Of a DNA stretch of 64,000 bases, positions 15,874 through 24,802 are shown piece after piece. Position numbers and translations under genes: made by a program. Source of the stretch: Acidobacteriota bacterium (GTDB lineage Bacteria > Acidobacteriota > Blastocatellia > UBA7656); the NCBI GenBank assembly GCA_038040445.1, contig JBBPIG010000023.1:1-64000 (forward strand). The letters are read 5' to 3'. A model generated the notes under the pieces. It saw only the letters and a program-made list of their open reading frames with translations. It ran no database searches and was not told the origin of the DNA. Position 1 is the stretch's first letter. Each line of letters begins with the position of its first letter.

Positions 15874-18800
15874 ATGGCATCCCCTCGTACTAAGCGACTC
15901 AGCATTATAGGGTTCACCATGATTCTGGTGATTGTACCCTTTTGTTTGTACTACCTGTTCTTCGTTGAATCACAAAGCGGATATTTCACGAAACGGAACT
16001 TTCGTGTTCTTGCTGACATTGGCGGTCAGATGAAAGTGAAAATTGACAATCTTGGCATCAGCTTGATCAATGCGGTGAAGAATGCTGAGCAGGAGAAGAA
16101 AGAGATCGTGAGCATGAGAGGCACAAAGGCCGAGAAGAAGGACGAGAACAAGAGCGAGAAGCACGGCGGGAAGAAGGCCGAAATGAAGGCGGTGAAGCAG
16201 CCCGAGAAGCCAGTGACCGAGAAGTTGCAGAGTTCGTTAGCGCTCATTGATAATTCGGGAACCAGCCTCAAGTACGATCCGAGCCCCTGGGCTCAGCAGA
16301 CCATCAAGCAGATGCCAGCGGCCGAAACCCGGAGGCAAATCAGGATCCAGCCAAGACCGCGCCCGTCGAACGCAAATACGAGCGGCGCGAATTCCAACGC
16401 GAGGCCCGCACAACCCACTCCAACCACAAGCGCAACCACCGACCGAGTGGTTTCCAACTCAAGGCCTGCTCCTTCGAACGTAACCGCGAGCAACAACTCG
16501 CGAGCAAAGAGGAAGACCGGGCCCTCTTCGTCGAGTCCGAACTCAACGCCGTCGGGTCCCGCGCCGACCGTCGCTCTAAGCGTAAAAGCTGAACAGGGAT
16601 CCTTCTGGCTCAACCTCGAGTATCAGGCTGGCAAGAGAAACCTTGTCGCCAAGAGCGAAATCAACAAGCTCTTCGACCCGTTTGTAGCTCGCTACGTAAT
16701 CGATGAGAGGAGCGAGATGCAAAACCCTCTTTTCGATGAAGTGCTCGTCGCCGAGCAACAAGACGGAAGGGTAATCTTCGAGCACGGTCAGCCGGGGCTG
16801 AGCATAGTCAGCCTGGACAGTTTGCGTAACGACAAGGGTGGGGAATTGGAGTTGGATCTGGCGAACCAATCGAGCACCCTCGCAAACGTTCAGTTGGGCG
16901 GCGCCGACTACAAGCTTTTCGTGCAACCTGTAAGGCTCACTCTCTCGGCAAGCGGTGACGACAATAATCAGGGAGTAAGGTGGGTGGTTTGCGGATTAAC
17001 CCGCATCGATCACTTCAGAGACCAGACCTACGCTGTTTCCTACACCGTATTGATCATATTCACGTTCACGGCCTTGCTGGCCGCGCTTAGCTGGCCGCTG
17101 TTGAAACTGCGTCTAATGGGCCCAAAGGACAGACTGCGGCGCAGCGACTTCGCGCTTACGGCCTTTTCCGCGCTCATGGGAACCACGCTTTTGACATTCT
17201 TGCTTTTGGACGTTTACACCTACGTCAACCTCGAAAAGACCCTCGACGCTCAGCTCAAGAACCTCGGTGCCGGCATTCGCTCGAACTTCCAGCAGGAGCT
17301 TGGCAGCGTGCTCGCTCAGTTGTGGCGCTTCGACAAGCGAGTGAAGAAGCTCGCAACCAGGGAGCGTTCTGGCGCACTCGCAGACCTCCACGCATCGAAG
17401 CTGTCCCCGATACCCAAAACGAAGGGCAATGCGAAGAAGGTGTCGGAGTTTACCGCGAACCTCCTGGCGGGAACGCTCGACTGGGAGACTGCGGCCTACC
17501 CCTACTTCAACTCTGTCACTTGGGCCGATGCCACTGGGCTCCAGCGCATAAAGTGGACAACACGATCCGAGACAACAGCGTTCGTCGATGTGTCCAGCAG
17601 GTCTTACTTCACTAACGCACGAGACAAAAACTTTTGGAAGCTAAGACACGGCGGAAGAGAGTACGAATACGCCTTCGAGCTGGTGAATTCGAAGAACACC
17701 GGCGAGAACGTTGCGATCGTTTCGACCCGGGCGCCCGATTCGAAGTGGGTTTCCAGCATAGACACGAGGCTCGCGTCATTGATGGGAACGGTATTGCCGT
17801 CCGGGCACGGCTACGCAGTGATCAATAGCACTGGCGATGTCCTGTTTCACTCGGACGAGGTTAACAACCTTGAAGAGCAGTTCTTCGAGGAGTGCGATAA
17901 CGATCGGCTCCTTCGCGCAGCCGTTCACGCTCGCGCTAGCGAATTCGTTAACACTCAGTATCTGGGCAAGGGCCACCGTCTGTTCGTAAGCCCAATCTCC
18001 GGCACTCCCTGGATGCTCGTCGTGTTCAGGGATAAGCAGATGGCTCGCACTATCAACCTCGAGATTCTTACGCTGTCGCTTGTTCTCTATCTCGTCTTCG
18101 CGGTAGTTGGGCTCCTTGTCGTCTCGATCGTCTATCTACCTCGGCGCGGCGAACGCATACGCCGGCTCTGGCCTAACGAGCGGAACGCCGGACTGTACGA
18201 TCGGCTCATAGCTGTCAATACGGTACTTGTGGTGGTGTTCCTGATTGTGGCCTGGAGAGTGAAGAGCGAAACACTGCTGGTGGTTTGTTGCTTTCTGCTT
18301 CCGTCGCTCGCAACCGTGCTCGGAGCTTTGATACTGAAGGACGCTACGGTCGGCTACAGCGGAGACGATTCCAAGACCGCCGAGCGGCTGAAACTTCTCT
18401 CACGGCTCTCGTATCGAAAGGGCTATGCGATTGCATTGGTCGGATCTCTGATTCTAATGAGTATACTCCCGGCATTGGGGTTTTTTCAGATCGGCCGCAA
18501 TTTCGAGATGAGGTTAATGGTCAAGCATGGGCAGGTAAGTCTCGCGAGAGCACTCGAGCGGCGGGCCACACGTATCGACGCGCAGTACGCCTCTATCAAT
18601 ATCGGCTCAAGCGAGGACCAGAAGAACGCGTTCTTGAAGGGGCGCCTGGACCCCGTGTCGCCGAAGCCGAACCTGGACATTTACGATTACTTCTTCTTCA
18701 CGACATTGCATTCCGGGGCCAATGTGGATGCCTCGCTCTTTGTTCCACAGCAACCCGGCAAGCTCGATTCTGTGCTTACGCAGTTACGCCCCCTCTACAA

Positions 18801-20199
18801 CCAAACCTGCATAGAGAGTCAGGAGCTGGCGCGAGGCGAGTCAGCGGATGGGCTCTGGAGTTGGGGACAGGACGTTCAGGGCCGCTTTCGCTTGCAGAAG
18901 GGTAAGGACGGCCGTAATGGAGAAATGGCGCTTGCCCTTGTTTCAAACGTTCCACTATTCGAAATTCCCGATACTCTTCCGAAGTGGCTGATTGTGATTC
19001 TGGGCTTGGGGGGAATGTGTGTGTTGGTGTATCAGCTTGTCCGTTTTGTCACGCGGCATTTCTTCTTCCTCGACCAAGACAAGCCTCGGACTATCGTCGC
19101 TGGTGCATCCCCATCTCCGAACAATCTCGCTATTTTGCGACCGCCAAACGGCAAGGGATGGAGGCCGGAGAATTCCCACCCGATTGATTTGAGCCAAGTG
19201 AGCAGCTGGCCGGGATGGGCCAACACGAAGGCGTATGCACCCGCGACGGCAAAAACCATTGTTCTGGAGAACTTCGAGCATGATATGGATGACCCGGCGG
19301 CGAATCGCGAGAAGCTCCAGGCCATCGAGCGGTTCTTGAGTGAGAGCCGACGAGTCGTAGTTGTCTCGACCGTCGATCCCTTGCGCTTCCCCATCTCGGC
19401 GGGGGGCGATAATCCGGCCGCGTCTTCCAACGGTGCTGGCAAGGAAGCGTCGACTGAGCCCGAAGCCAAAGGTGAAAAGAAACCCGCGCCCGCAGCAGCC
19501 CCCAAAAAGACAAACGCAGCGGAAGGCGATCAGGCGACGGCTCGATGGTCAATAGCTTTCAGCACGTTCGTGACAGTGTTTTCTCCAGACATTGCTGAAC
19601 CGGAGGTCGGAGAAAGGAGCGCCGACTTCCGTCGCGTTATGGAAGCCAATCGGCCCTGGCGCTACCTCGAAAAAATCGGCAAAGAGATCGCCGGTAATGG
19701 CACAAGTCAGGAGGGAAAACCTCTGGACCGCGCCGCTAGAGAAGAACAGATCAATGAGGTAGTCGATCAGGCGCGAGCTTATCATCAGGCGCTATGGGCG
19801 ACTTGTTCCCAGGATGAGCGGTGCGCGCTTATTCATCTTGCGCTTGATGGGATGATCAGCTCAAAGAACACCGATGTACGGCAGTTGTTGAAGCGAGGGC
19901 TTGTCGTTCGCGATCCGGGACTGCGGTTGATGGACGAGAGCTTCCGGCGGTTTGTGCTCTCGGCTTCCCACGGTGAAGATATAGACGCGTGGCGCCAGGC
20001 CGGAAGCAGCAATTGGGAATTGATGAAGGCCCCGTTGTTGCTGATTCTGCTTAGCGTCGCCCTATTCTTGTTCGTCACTCAGAAAGAGGTTTACGATTCC
20101 TCCGTCAGCTTTTTGTCAGCGCTTACTGCGGGACTCGCAGCGCTGTTCAAGCTGTTCGGCATGTTCCAGAAGAAAGGCGCCGGCGTCGTCGACGTTTGA
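15874..20199 (+). CDS. Large multi-domain membrane sensor-like protein, unknown function
   Basis: A 1441-residue protein with about ten predicted membrane helices (near residues 10-30, 388-412, 427-447, 729-756, 779-796, 801-822, 851-872, 1035-1058, 1388-1402 and a C-terminal pair). The first extracytoplasmic domain (about 31-387) begins with a Lys/Glu-rich segment. The second (about 448-728) resembles a double Cache sensor (YAVINSTGDVLFHSDEV, ISGTPWMLVVFRD). A third spans 873-1034. The cytoplasmic part (1060-1385) contains IVLENFEHDMDD and VVVVSTVDP, which look like Walker B and sensor strands, but I see no Walker A. A winged-helix-like block follows (SQDERCALIHLALDG, LLKRGLVVRDP). No kinase, cyclase or methyl-accepting domain is present. 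Confidence 0.85.
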   Translation: MASPRTKRLSIIGFTMILVIVPFCLYYLFFVESQSGYFTKRNFRVLADIGGQMKVKIDNLGISLINAVKNAEQEKKEIVSMRGTKAEKKDENKSEKHGGKKAEMKAVKQPEKPVTEKLQSSLALIDNSGTSLKYDPSPWAQQTIKQMPAAETRRQIRIQPRPRPSNANTSGANSNARPAQPTPTTSATTDRVVSNSRPAPSNVTASNNSRAKRKTGPSSSSPNSTPSGPAPTVALSVKAEQGSFWLNLEYQAGKRNLVAKSEINKLFDPFVARYVIDERSEMQNPLFDEVLVAEQQDGRVIFEHGQPGLSIVSLDSLRNDKGGELELDLANQSSTLANVQLGGADYKLFVQPVRLTLSASGDDNNQGVRWVVCGLTRIDHFRDQTYAVSYTVLIIFTFTALLAALSWPLLKLRLMGPKDRLRRSDFALTAFSALMGTTLLTFLLLDVYTYVNLEKTLDAQLKNLGAGIRSNFQQELGSVLAQLWRFDKRVKKLATRERSGALADLHASKLSPIPKTKGNAKKVSEFTANLLAGTLDWETAAYPYFNSVTWADATGLQRIKWTTRSETTAFVDVSSRSYFTNARDKNFWKLRHGGREYEYAFELVNSKNTGENVAIVSTRAPDSKWVSSIDTRLASLMGTVLPSGHGYAVINSTGDVLFHSDEVNNLEEQFFEECDNDRLLRAAVHARASEFVNTQYLGKGHRLFVSPISGTPWMLVVFRDKQMARTINLEILTLSLVLYLVFAVVGLLVVSIVYLPRRGERIRRLWPNERNAGLYDRLIAVNTVLVVVFLIVAWRVKSETLLVVCCFLLPSLATVLGALILKDATVGYSGDDSKTAERLKLLSRLSYRKGYAIALVGSLILMSILPALGFFQIGRNFEMRLMVKHGQVSLARALERRATRIDAQYASINIGSSEDQKNAFLKGRLDPVSPKPNLDIYDYFFFTTLHSGANVDASLFVPQQPGKLDSVLTQLRPLYNQTCIESQELARGESADGLWSWGQDVQGRFRLQKGKDGRNGEMALALVSNVPLFEIPDTLPKWLIVILGLGGMCVLVYQLVRFVTRHFFFLDQDKPRTIVAGASPSPNNLAILRPPNGKGWRPENSHPIDLSQVSSWPGWANTKAYAPATAKTIVLENFEHDMDDPAANREKLQAIERFLSESRRVVVVSTVDPLRFPISAGGDNPAASSNGAGKEASTEPEAKGEKKPAPAAAPKKTNAAEGDQATARWSIAFSTFVTVFSPDIAEPEVGERSADFRRVMEANRPWRYLEKIGKEIAGNGTSQEGKPLDRAAREEQINEVVDQARAYHQALWATCSQDERCALIHLALDGMISSKNTDVRQLLKRGLVVRDPGLRLMDESFRRFVLSASHGEDIDAWRQAGSSNWELMKAPLLLILLSVALFLFVTQKEVYDSSVSFLSALTAGLAALFKLFGMFQKKGAGVVDV

Positions 20200-20310
20200 G
20201 TGCGCTGCTCGTCGCCTTTGGAATTTTGGCTACGGCGTTTTTCGCCTTAGTTAAAGGATGGTGCAAGCAACGAGCAATGACGGAGTTTGCCTCCACCTGC
20301 TTCGGCCACA

Positions 20311-20601
20311 CATCCGACCAGTAGAGCCCTTTTTTTCTTTCTTGCTCAGTTCCTTTCGTTTTTCGCTCTCCCCAACCAGGCGTTCATGCTTTCGCTCGGC
20401 TCAGTTCTGCAGAATTCCCTGTCCCATCTCGCGCAACTCTTCCCAGATCATATCCTCCGCGTCGTCCGCCTTGTGCGCATCGCCCGATTTGTTGTCCGCG
20501 ATGTCCAGCAGTTCTTCGACTTTATCTCGAAACTCAGGATGCCGATTCAATCGCTCCGCCAGTTCTTCAGATCGTTTCTTGTCCGATTTCAAAGTGGCCA
20601 C
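20311..20601 (-). pseudogene. ISKra4-family transposase N-terminal remnant
   Basis: The 66-residue frame (RHPEFRDKVEELLDIADNK, KADDAEDMIWEELREMGQ) matches the N-terminal helical part of ISKra4-family transposases as I know them. In that family the next residues after LQN are usually a tryptophan. Here the codon is TGA (TGG to TGA), and translation past it gives AERKHERLVGE and KKEKK, which continue the family pattern. A frame change at an A7 run then gives LYW. The rest of the transposase is missing. GC-poor A-runs differ from neighbouring genes. It could be annotated as a small protein, but it is better read as decayed IS. Confidence 0.6.
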
Positions 20602-20817
20602 GGGACTACCTCGCTCGCGACTTGTCTTCGGTGCTCATCGCACCTTGGGGCCACCTGCTACGGCACTTCTGGAAGGCTTGCCTTAATTATGGCTCAAGTC
20701 CCACTCTTAATCATATTCAGTTCACGGCGCTCTCTGAACGCCGCCTTGACTTGATCTCTCCAAATTCATAACCTCGAACCGTATTTCAACCCCGCAACTC
20801 TTCAACAGGAGCACTCG

Positions 20818-21900
20818 ATGAGCACACGTATGTACACGCTGCCCGTGGAGCAAACGCAGTGGCATGTTCCGGGCGTCGGCTCGACAACCATTTTCAACTG
20901 GGAATATGACGAGGGCCGCGACAAACTGCTCGGCCTCTACGAGAAGGGTAAGACCAAGCAGTGGAACTCGAACGATCGGCTCGACTGGTCGCTGGAAGTC
21001 GACCTTTCGAACCCGCTTGGGTTCCCCGACTACTACGTTTCGATTTATGGCTCGGAAATCTGGAACAAGATGGACGAGAAGGACCGCTCGCTTGTGCGGC
21101 TTCACCTGGACGCCTGGCGCTTCTCCCAGTTCTTGCACGGCGAGCAGGGCGCGCTGATCTGCGCGGCAAAGATCGTCCAGACCGTGCCCGATATCGACTC
21201 AAAGTTCTACGCTGCGACTCAGGTGTTCGATGAAGCTCGCCACGTCGAGGTCTACTCGCGTTACCTGCGAGAGAAGCTGCAACTGGCCTATCCGGTCAAC
21301 ATTCATCTGAAGACGCTGCTCGACCAGGCCATCACCGATTCGCGATGGGACTTCACCTATCTGGCCATGCAAGTAATCATCGAGGGGCTCGCTCTGGCTG
21401 CATTCAACACGATCCGAGACCTTGCGACCGAACCGCTCGGCAAAGCGCTCACTGCTTACGTCATGCAGGACGAAGCGCGGCACGTGGCGTTTGGAAGACT
21501 CGCGCTGCGCGACTACTATCCGCAGCTCAGCGAGAAAGAACGAGACGAGCGCGAAGAGTTCGCGGTCGAAGCCTGCTACTTGATGCGCGACCGGTTTATG
21601 GGCGAAGAGATCTGGGACAATCTGGGTCTGGGCGCGGACGCTTGCGTAGAGTTTGTGCGAGTGTCGCCGTTCATGCAGCAATACACAAAGATGCTGTTCT
21701 CGCGAATCGTGCCGACGATTAAGGACATCGGGCTATGGGGCTCGCGTATCCAGAACGCATTCGTCGAAATGGGCGTGATCGAGTTCGCTGCCGTTAATGT
21801 GGAAGAGCTGGGCCAGGCTGACGAAGCAGTCGCCGCCGAGTACGACAAGCTTCGCGCGGCTCGCGACGCTCACGTCAACAGCGTGATCGCCGAGGCGTAG
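20818..21900 (+). CDS. Ferritin-like di-iron protein (RNR-R2/AurF-like)
   Basis: A 360-residue all-helical protein. Two DEARHV motifs (VFDEARHVEVYSRYL and MQDEARHVAFGRLAL) plus upstream glutamates (HGEQGALI, IIEGLAL) match the four-helix di-iron carboxylate pattern of ferritin-like oxygenases. Candidate roles are N- or C-oxygenation or fatty-acyl chemistry as in AurF-type or R2-like proteins. It is not a ribonucleotide reductase small subunit by context, since no large subunit is nearby. AGGAG precedes the ATG. It is followed by an intergenic inverted repeat and a dipeptidase and is probably monocistronic. Confidence 0.8.
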   Translation: MSTRMYTLPVEQTQWHVPGVGSTTIFNWEYDEGRDKLLGLYEKGKTKQWNSNDRLDWSLEVDLSNPLGFPDYYVSIYGSEIWNKMDEKDRSLVRLHLDAWRFSQFLHGEQGALICAAKIVQTVPDIDSKFYAATQVFDEARHVEVYSRYLREKLQLAYPVNIHLKTLLDQAITDSRWDFTYLAMQVIIEGLALAAFNTIRDLATEPLGKALTAYVMQDEARHVAFGRLALRDYYPQLSEKERDEREEFAVEACYLMRDRFMGEEIWDNLGLGADACVEFVRVSPFMQQYTKMLFSRIVPTIKDIGLWGSRIQNAFVEMGVIEFAAVNVEELGQADEAVAAEYDKLRAARDAHVNSVIAEA

Positions 21901-21918
21901 CTCGTCACGCAGGACTTA

Positions 21919-22042
21919 AACACAAAGGCGCGAAGACACGAAGAACAGCGAGTTCAGAGTACCAGCTTCAGCTTGCTCCGGTACTGACTAGCAAGCTCAA
22001 GCTTGTACTCTGAACTCGCCGACTCCGTGTCTTGGTGTTGTG
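21919..22042. repeat. Nested inverted repeat between the di-iron protein and the dipeptidase
   Basis: Inner arms at 21949-21977 and 21990-22018 are reverse complements over 29 bases with a few mismatches (core AGTTCAGAGTACCAGCTTCA). Outer arms at 21919-21943 (CACAAAGGCGCGAAGACACG) and 22023-22042 (CCGTGTCTTGGTGTTGTG) are looser. The element ends 8 bases before the dipeptidase ATG. Confidence 0.7.
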
Positions 22043-22050
22043 AAACGATT

Positions 22051-23220
22051 ATGAAGAAGAAAATCCTGATCACACTGGCTGTGATTCTGCTGCTCTTGCT
22101 CGGCGCGTTCTTTTTTGTCCTGCCCGCGCAACTCGAAAAGAGAGTGAACGTTTCTCTCAGCCCGCCTCCGTACATGGCGTCCGAACGCGCGGTCGAGCTT
22201 CACAAGAAGCTGCTGGTTGCCGACTTGCACGCAGACTCACTCCTGTGGGATAGGGATTTGCTCGATCGCGGCACTCGCGGCCACGTCGATGTACCCAGGC
22301 TGATAGATGGCAACGTAGCGCTGCAAGCTTTCACCGTGGTCACCAAGACGCCTTACATTTGGAAAATGAACATCGAGCGCAATGATGACACCAGCGACAA
22401 CATAACCATCCTTGCGATTGCCGAGCGCTGGCCGACTTCGACTTGGAACAGCCTGACCCAGAGAGCGTTGTATCAGGCGAGCAAGCTACAGGACATAGCG
22501 GCGCGCTCCGGTGGGAAGTTCACGGTGATCAAATCGGCGGCCGAGCTTTCGAGCTACCTCGATCGCCGCATAGCCGAGCCTCACATCACCGCAGGTTTTC
22601 TGGGCATCGAAGGCGCGCAAGCCCTGGACGGTGACCTCGCGAACATCGATGTCTTGTTCGACGCCGGCTTTCGAATGATGTCGCCGTCGCACTTCTTTGA
22701 CACCGACATCGGGGGCTCGGCGCATGGCGTCGAGAAGGGCGGCCTTACGGACAAGGGCAAAGAGATGATCAAGCGCATGGAAGCTAAGCGAATGATCGTT
22801 GATGTCGCGCACGCTTCGGCGAAGACTATCGACGACGTGCTGGCCCTCGCCACTCGGCCCGTTTTCGTTTCGCACAGCGGCATGAAGGGCACGTGTGACA
22901 ATCAGCGCAACCTTAGCGACGAACAATTGAAAGGGATCGCGCGAACCGGCGGCGTGATAGGAATCGGCTACTGGGATACGGCGGTGTGCGGAAACGACGC
23001 GACGGCTATCGCAAAAGCGATCCGCTACGCGGCAAGTCTAGTCGGGGTCGATCATGTTGGGCTTGGCTCAGACTTTGATGGGGCCGTCACCACGCCCTTC
23101 GACACCAGCGGCCTGGTACAGATCACCGACGCGCTGTTAGCAGAGGGATTCACCGATGAAGAGATTGGGAAGGTAATGGGCCGAAATGTTCTGCGGCTGC
23201 TGATACAGAATCTTCCGTGA
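22051..23220 (+). CDS. Membrane dipeptidase (renal dipeptidase, peptidase M19)
   Basis: A 389-residue zinc dipeptidase anchored by an N-terminal hydrophobic segment (ILITLAVILLLLLGAFFFV). Metal-binding motifs are VADLHADSL (HxD), the bridging glutamate in GIEGAQAL, VDVAHAS and VFVSHSG. The family stretch DHVGLGSDFDG lies near the C-terminus. It would hydrolyse dipeptides, including some with D-residues, outside the cytoplasm. I start at 22051 (MKKKILITL) because the longer frame from 22003 merely translates the repeat arm. The ribosome site is weak. Confidence 0.9.
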   Translation: MKKKILITLAVILLLLLGAFFFVLPAQLEKRVNVSLSPPPYMASERAVELHKKLLVADLHADSLLWDRDLLDRGTRGHVDVPRLIDGNVALQAFTVVTKTPYIWKMNIERNDDTSDNITILAIAERWPTSTWNSLTQRALYQASKLQDIAARSGGKFTVIKSAAELSSYLDRRIAEPHITAGFLGIEGAQALDGDLANIDVLFDAGFRMMSPSHFFDTDIGGSAHGVEKGGLTDKGKEMIKRMEAKRMIVDVAHASAKTIDDVLALATRPVFVSHSGMKGTCDNQRNLSDEQLKGIARTGGVIGIGYWDTAVCGNDATAIAKAIRYAASLVGVDHVGLGSDFDGAVTTPFDTSGLVQITDALLAEGFTDEEIGKVMGRNVLRLLIQNLP

Positions 23221-23234
23221 TGCTTAATCTAAGG

Positions 23235-23306
23235 GTCTTTGCGGCTTTGCGGCTTGGCGTGACCCAGACTCTCGCAAAGGCGCAGAGACGCAAAGCCGCC
23301 AAGAAC
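23235..23306. repeat. Inverted TTTGCGGCTTTGCGGC repeat
   Basis: The left arm (23235-23260) is CTTTGCGGCTTTGCGGCTTG. The right arm (23272-23306) carries GACGCAAAGCCGCCAAGA. It lies in the convergent gap between the dipeptidase and yajQ and may double as a bidirectional transcription stop. A related word is at 32467. Confidence 0.65.
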
Positions 23307-23316
23307 GGAACCTCGG

Positions 23317-23820
23317 TCACTGCGAACGGTAATTCGTGAACTGCGTATCTATGCCGAAGTCATTTTCCTTAAGCACCGCGATGACTTTTTGAAGAGTGTC
23401 GCGGTCCTTCCCGGAAACGCGCACGAAGTCGCCGTTGATCGAAGCCTGCACTCTGAGCTTTGTGTCCTTGATAAACTTTACGATCTCGCGCGCCTTCTCG
23501 ATTGGTATTCCCTGCTGAAGCGTCACCGTCTGGCGGACGCTGTCCTTGGCGGCCGGCTCGATCTTGCCGTACGAGAGCGCCTTCAATGACACGGCTCGGC
23601 GCACGAGCTTTTGTTGAAGCACATCGTTCATAGAGCGCAGCGTGAATTCGCTTGCCGTCGCGAGTACCAGCTTGTGCTCCTTCTCGTCGAGCTCGATGGT
23701 CGAGTTGGTGCCCTTGAAGTCGTACCGCTGAGTGATTTCTTTGATTGCCTGGTTGACGGCGTTTTTCACTTCGGCCATGTCAACTTTCGAGACTACGTCG
23801 AATGTGTTTTGCTGTGCCAT
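23317..23820 (-). CDS. yajQ: YajQ-family nucleotide-binding protein
   Basis: A 167-residue cytosolic protein of the YajQ (DUF520) family. MAQQNTFDVVSKVDMAEVKN is the family N-terminus, followed by QRYDFKGTNS and KLRVQASINGDFVRVSGKDRD. Members bind cyclic di-GMP in Xanthomonas (XC_3703) or nucleotides and tRNA in E. coli, so a signalling role is possible. I start at 23820, where the conserved N-terminus begins; the longer frame to 23889 has no support. Confidence 0.92.
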   Translation of the reverse strand: MAQQNTFDVVSKVDMAEVKNAVNQAIKEITQRYDFKGTNSTIELDEKEHKLVLATASEFTLRSMNDVLQQKLVRRAVSLKALSYGKIEPAAKDSVRQTVTLQQGIPIEKAREIVKFIKDTKLRVQASINGDFVRVSGKDRDTLQKVIAVLKENDFGIDTQFTNYRSQ

Positions 23821-23981
23821 GTTTGCGCCGTTAACTATACCAGCGATCGGCACGTTCAATCGAACCGGATGGAGCGCTTGTACGAACACGAAAGGCGAGG
23901 CTCACCGCCATCTGGAGATCCGAGCGGGGGAATCTGACAAGCTACGAGGTGAGAGTGAAATCGAGGATTGCGTAGTAACAG

Positions 23982-24010
23982 AAAGGGCCACGCCAGAGCG
24001 TGGCCCTTTC
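23982..24010 (-). terminator. Rho-independent terminator of the glycine-zipper gene
   Basis: AAAGGGCCACGC and GCGTGGCCCTTT form a 12-bp stem around a 5-base loop. On the minus strand it is followed by a short pyrimidine run (CTGTTAC). It lies about 50 bases after the stop at 24062. Confidence 0.7.
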
Positions 24011-24061
24011 TTAGACACAGAACCCGCGGCGCTTGTCCGCGTGTCCTTTGTGAGCGGCCGT

Positions 24062-24592
24062 CTATCGCCGCCGCCTGTTCTTGTAAAGATGATACAAGGC
24101 GCCCCCGCCGCCGCCGAGTAACGCGCCTATGCCGGCTCCCTTTCCGCCGCGAGCAATAGCGCCAATCCCAGCGCCCACCGCAGCCGGTCCTGCGATCGTC
24201 AGTATCAAGTTCCTCATTGAATGATCTTTGCGCGGCTCAGCATAATATCTCGCCCCGGCTACCCTCGCTCTGCGTGACGAATAACGCGGAGCATACCGAG
24301 CTCGCGACGCGACCGATGTATTCTGGGTCGTCGCGCAATCCTGGTGACCGTCACGATATCCTGCCCTGTAGCCGTCCTCGTAGGACTGGCTGGAGGCCGT
24401 CCCGCTTGTATTGGCTGCGGAGTCCGACGCGGCCTCTGACTGCTGCGCTACTGTCTGCGCGCTCGGATTTGTTTGGGCAAGCGCAGCCGGAGCATCCGCG
24501 CTCTTCCCATTTGAGACCCACGCAAGGCCACCCAGCACAAGTGCAACCGCAATCAACGTCGCGATGAAAGTTTTACCTGTTTGTATGTACAT
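24062..24592 (-). CDS. Exported glycine-zipper protein
   Basis: A 176-residue protein with an N-terminal signal or anchor segment (FIATLIAVALVLGGLAWV), a Ser/Ala/Gln-rich low-complexity stretch, YEDGYRAGYRDGHQD, and a C-terminal glycine zipper (AAVGAGIGAIARGGKGAGIG, then ALLGGGGGALYHL) ending in RRRR. Glycine zippers of this type insert into or line membranes in small envelope proteins. No enzymatic motif is visible. GGAGG lies 8 bases before the ATG. Confidence 0.75.
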   Translation of the reverse strand: MYIQTGKTFIATLIAVALVLGGLAWVSNGKSADAPAALAQTNPSAQTVAQQSEAASDSAANTSGTASSQSYEDGYRAGYRDGHQDCATTQNTSVASRARYAPRYSSRRARVAGARYYAEPRKDHSMRNLILTIAGPAAVGAGIGAIARGGKGAGIGALLGGGGGALYHLYKNRRRR

Positions 24593-24802
24593 AGTACATT
24601 CCTCCCGTCGAGCAGTTTGGGTTTAACTGCTTGATGATAAGCTCCGACTAAAGGATGCCCTTCAATCAACCTGAGAATTCTGCAAGCTGGGTGCCAGAAA
24701 GCTTGCCGCGCAATGGATGTACCGTGGACTAGTCTGCGGATTATTCGACCGCGGAACAGTACTCGGTCACACTCAGTACCAGACAGTCTACGGGACATCA
24801 AT

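Noticed and set aside
20818-21900. Ribonucleotide reductase small subunit
   Set aside because: The DEARH motifs fit the ferritin-like fold, but R2-specific features and a large-subunit gene are absent.
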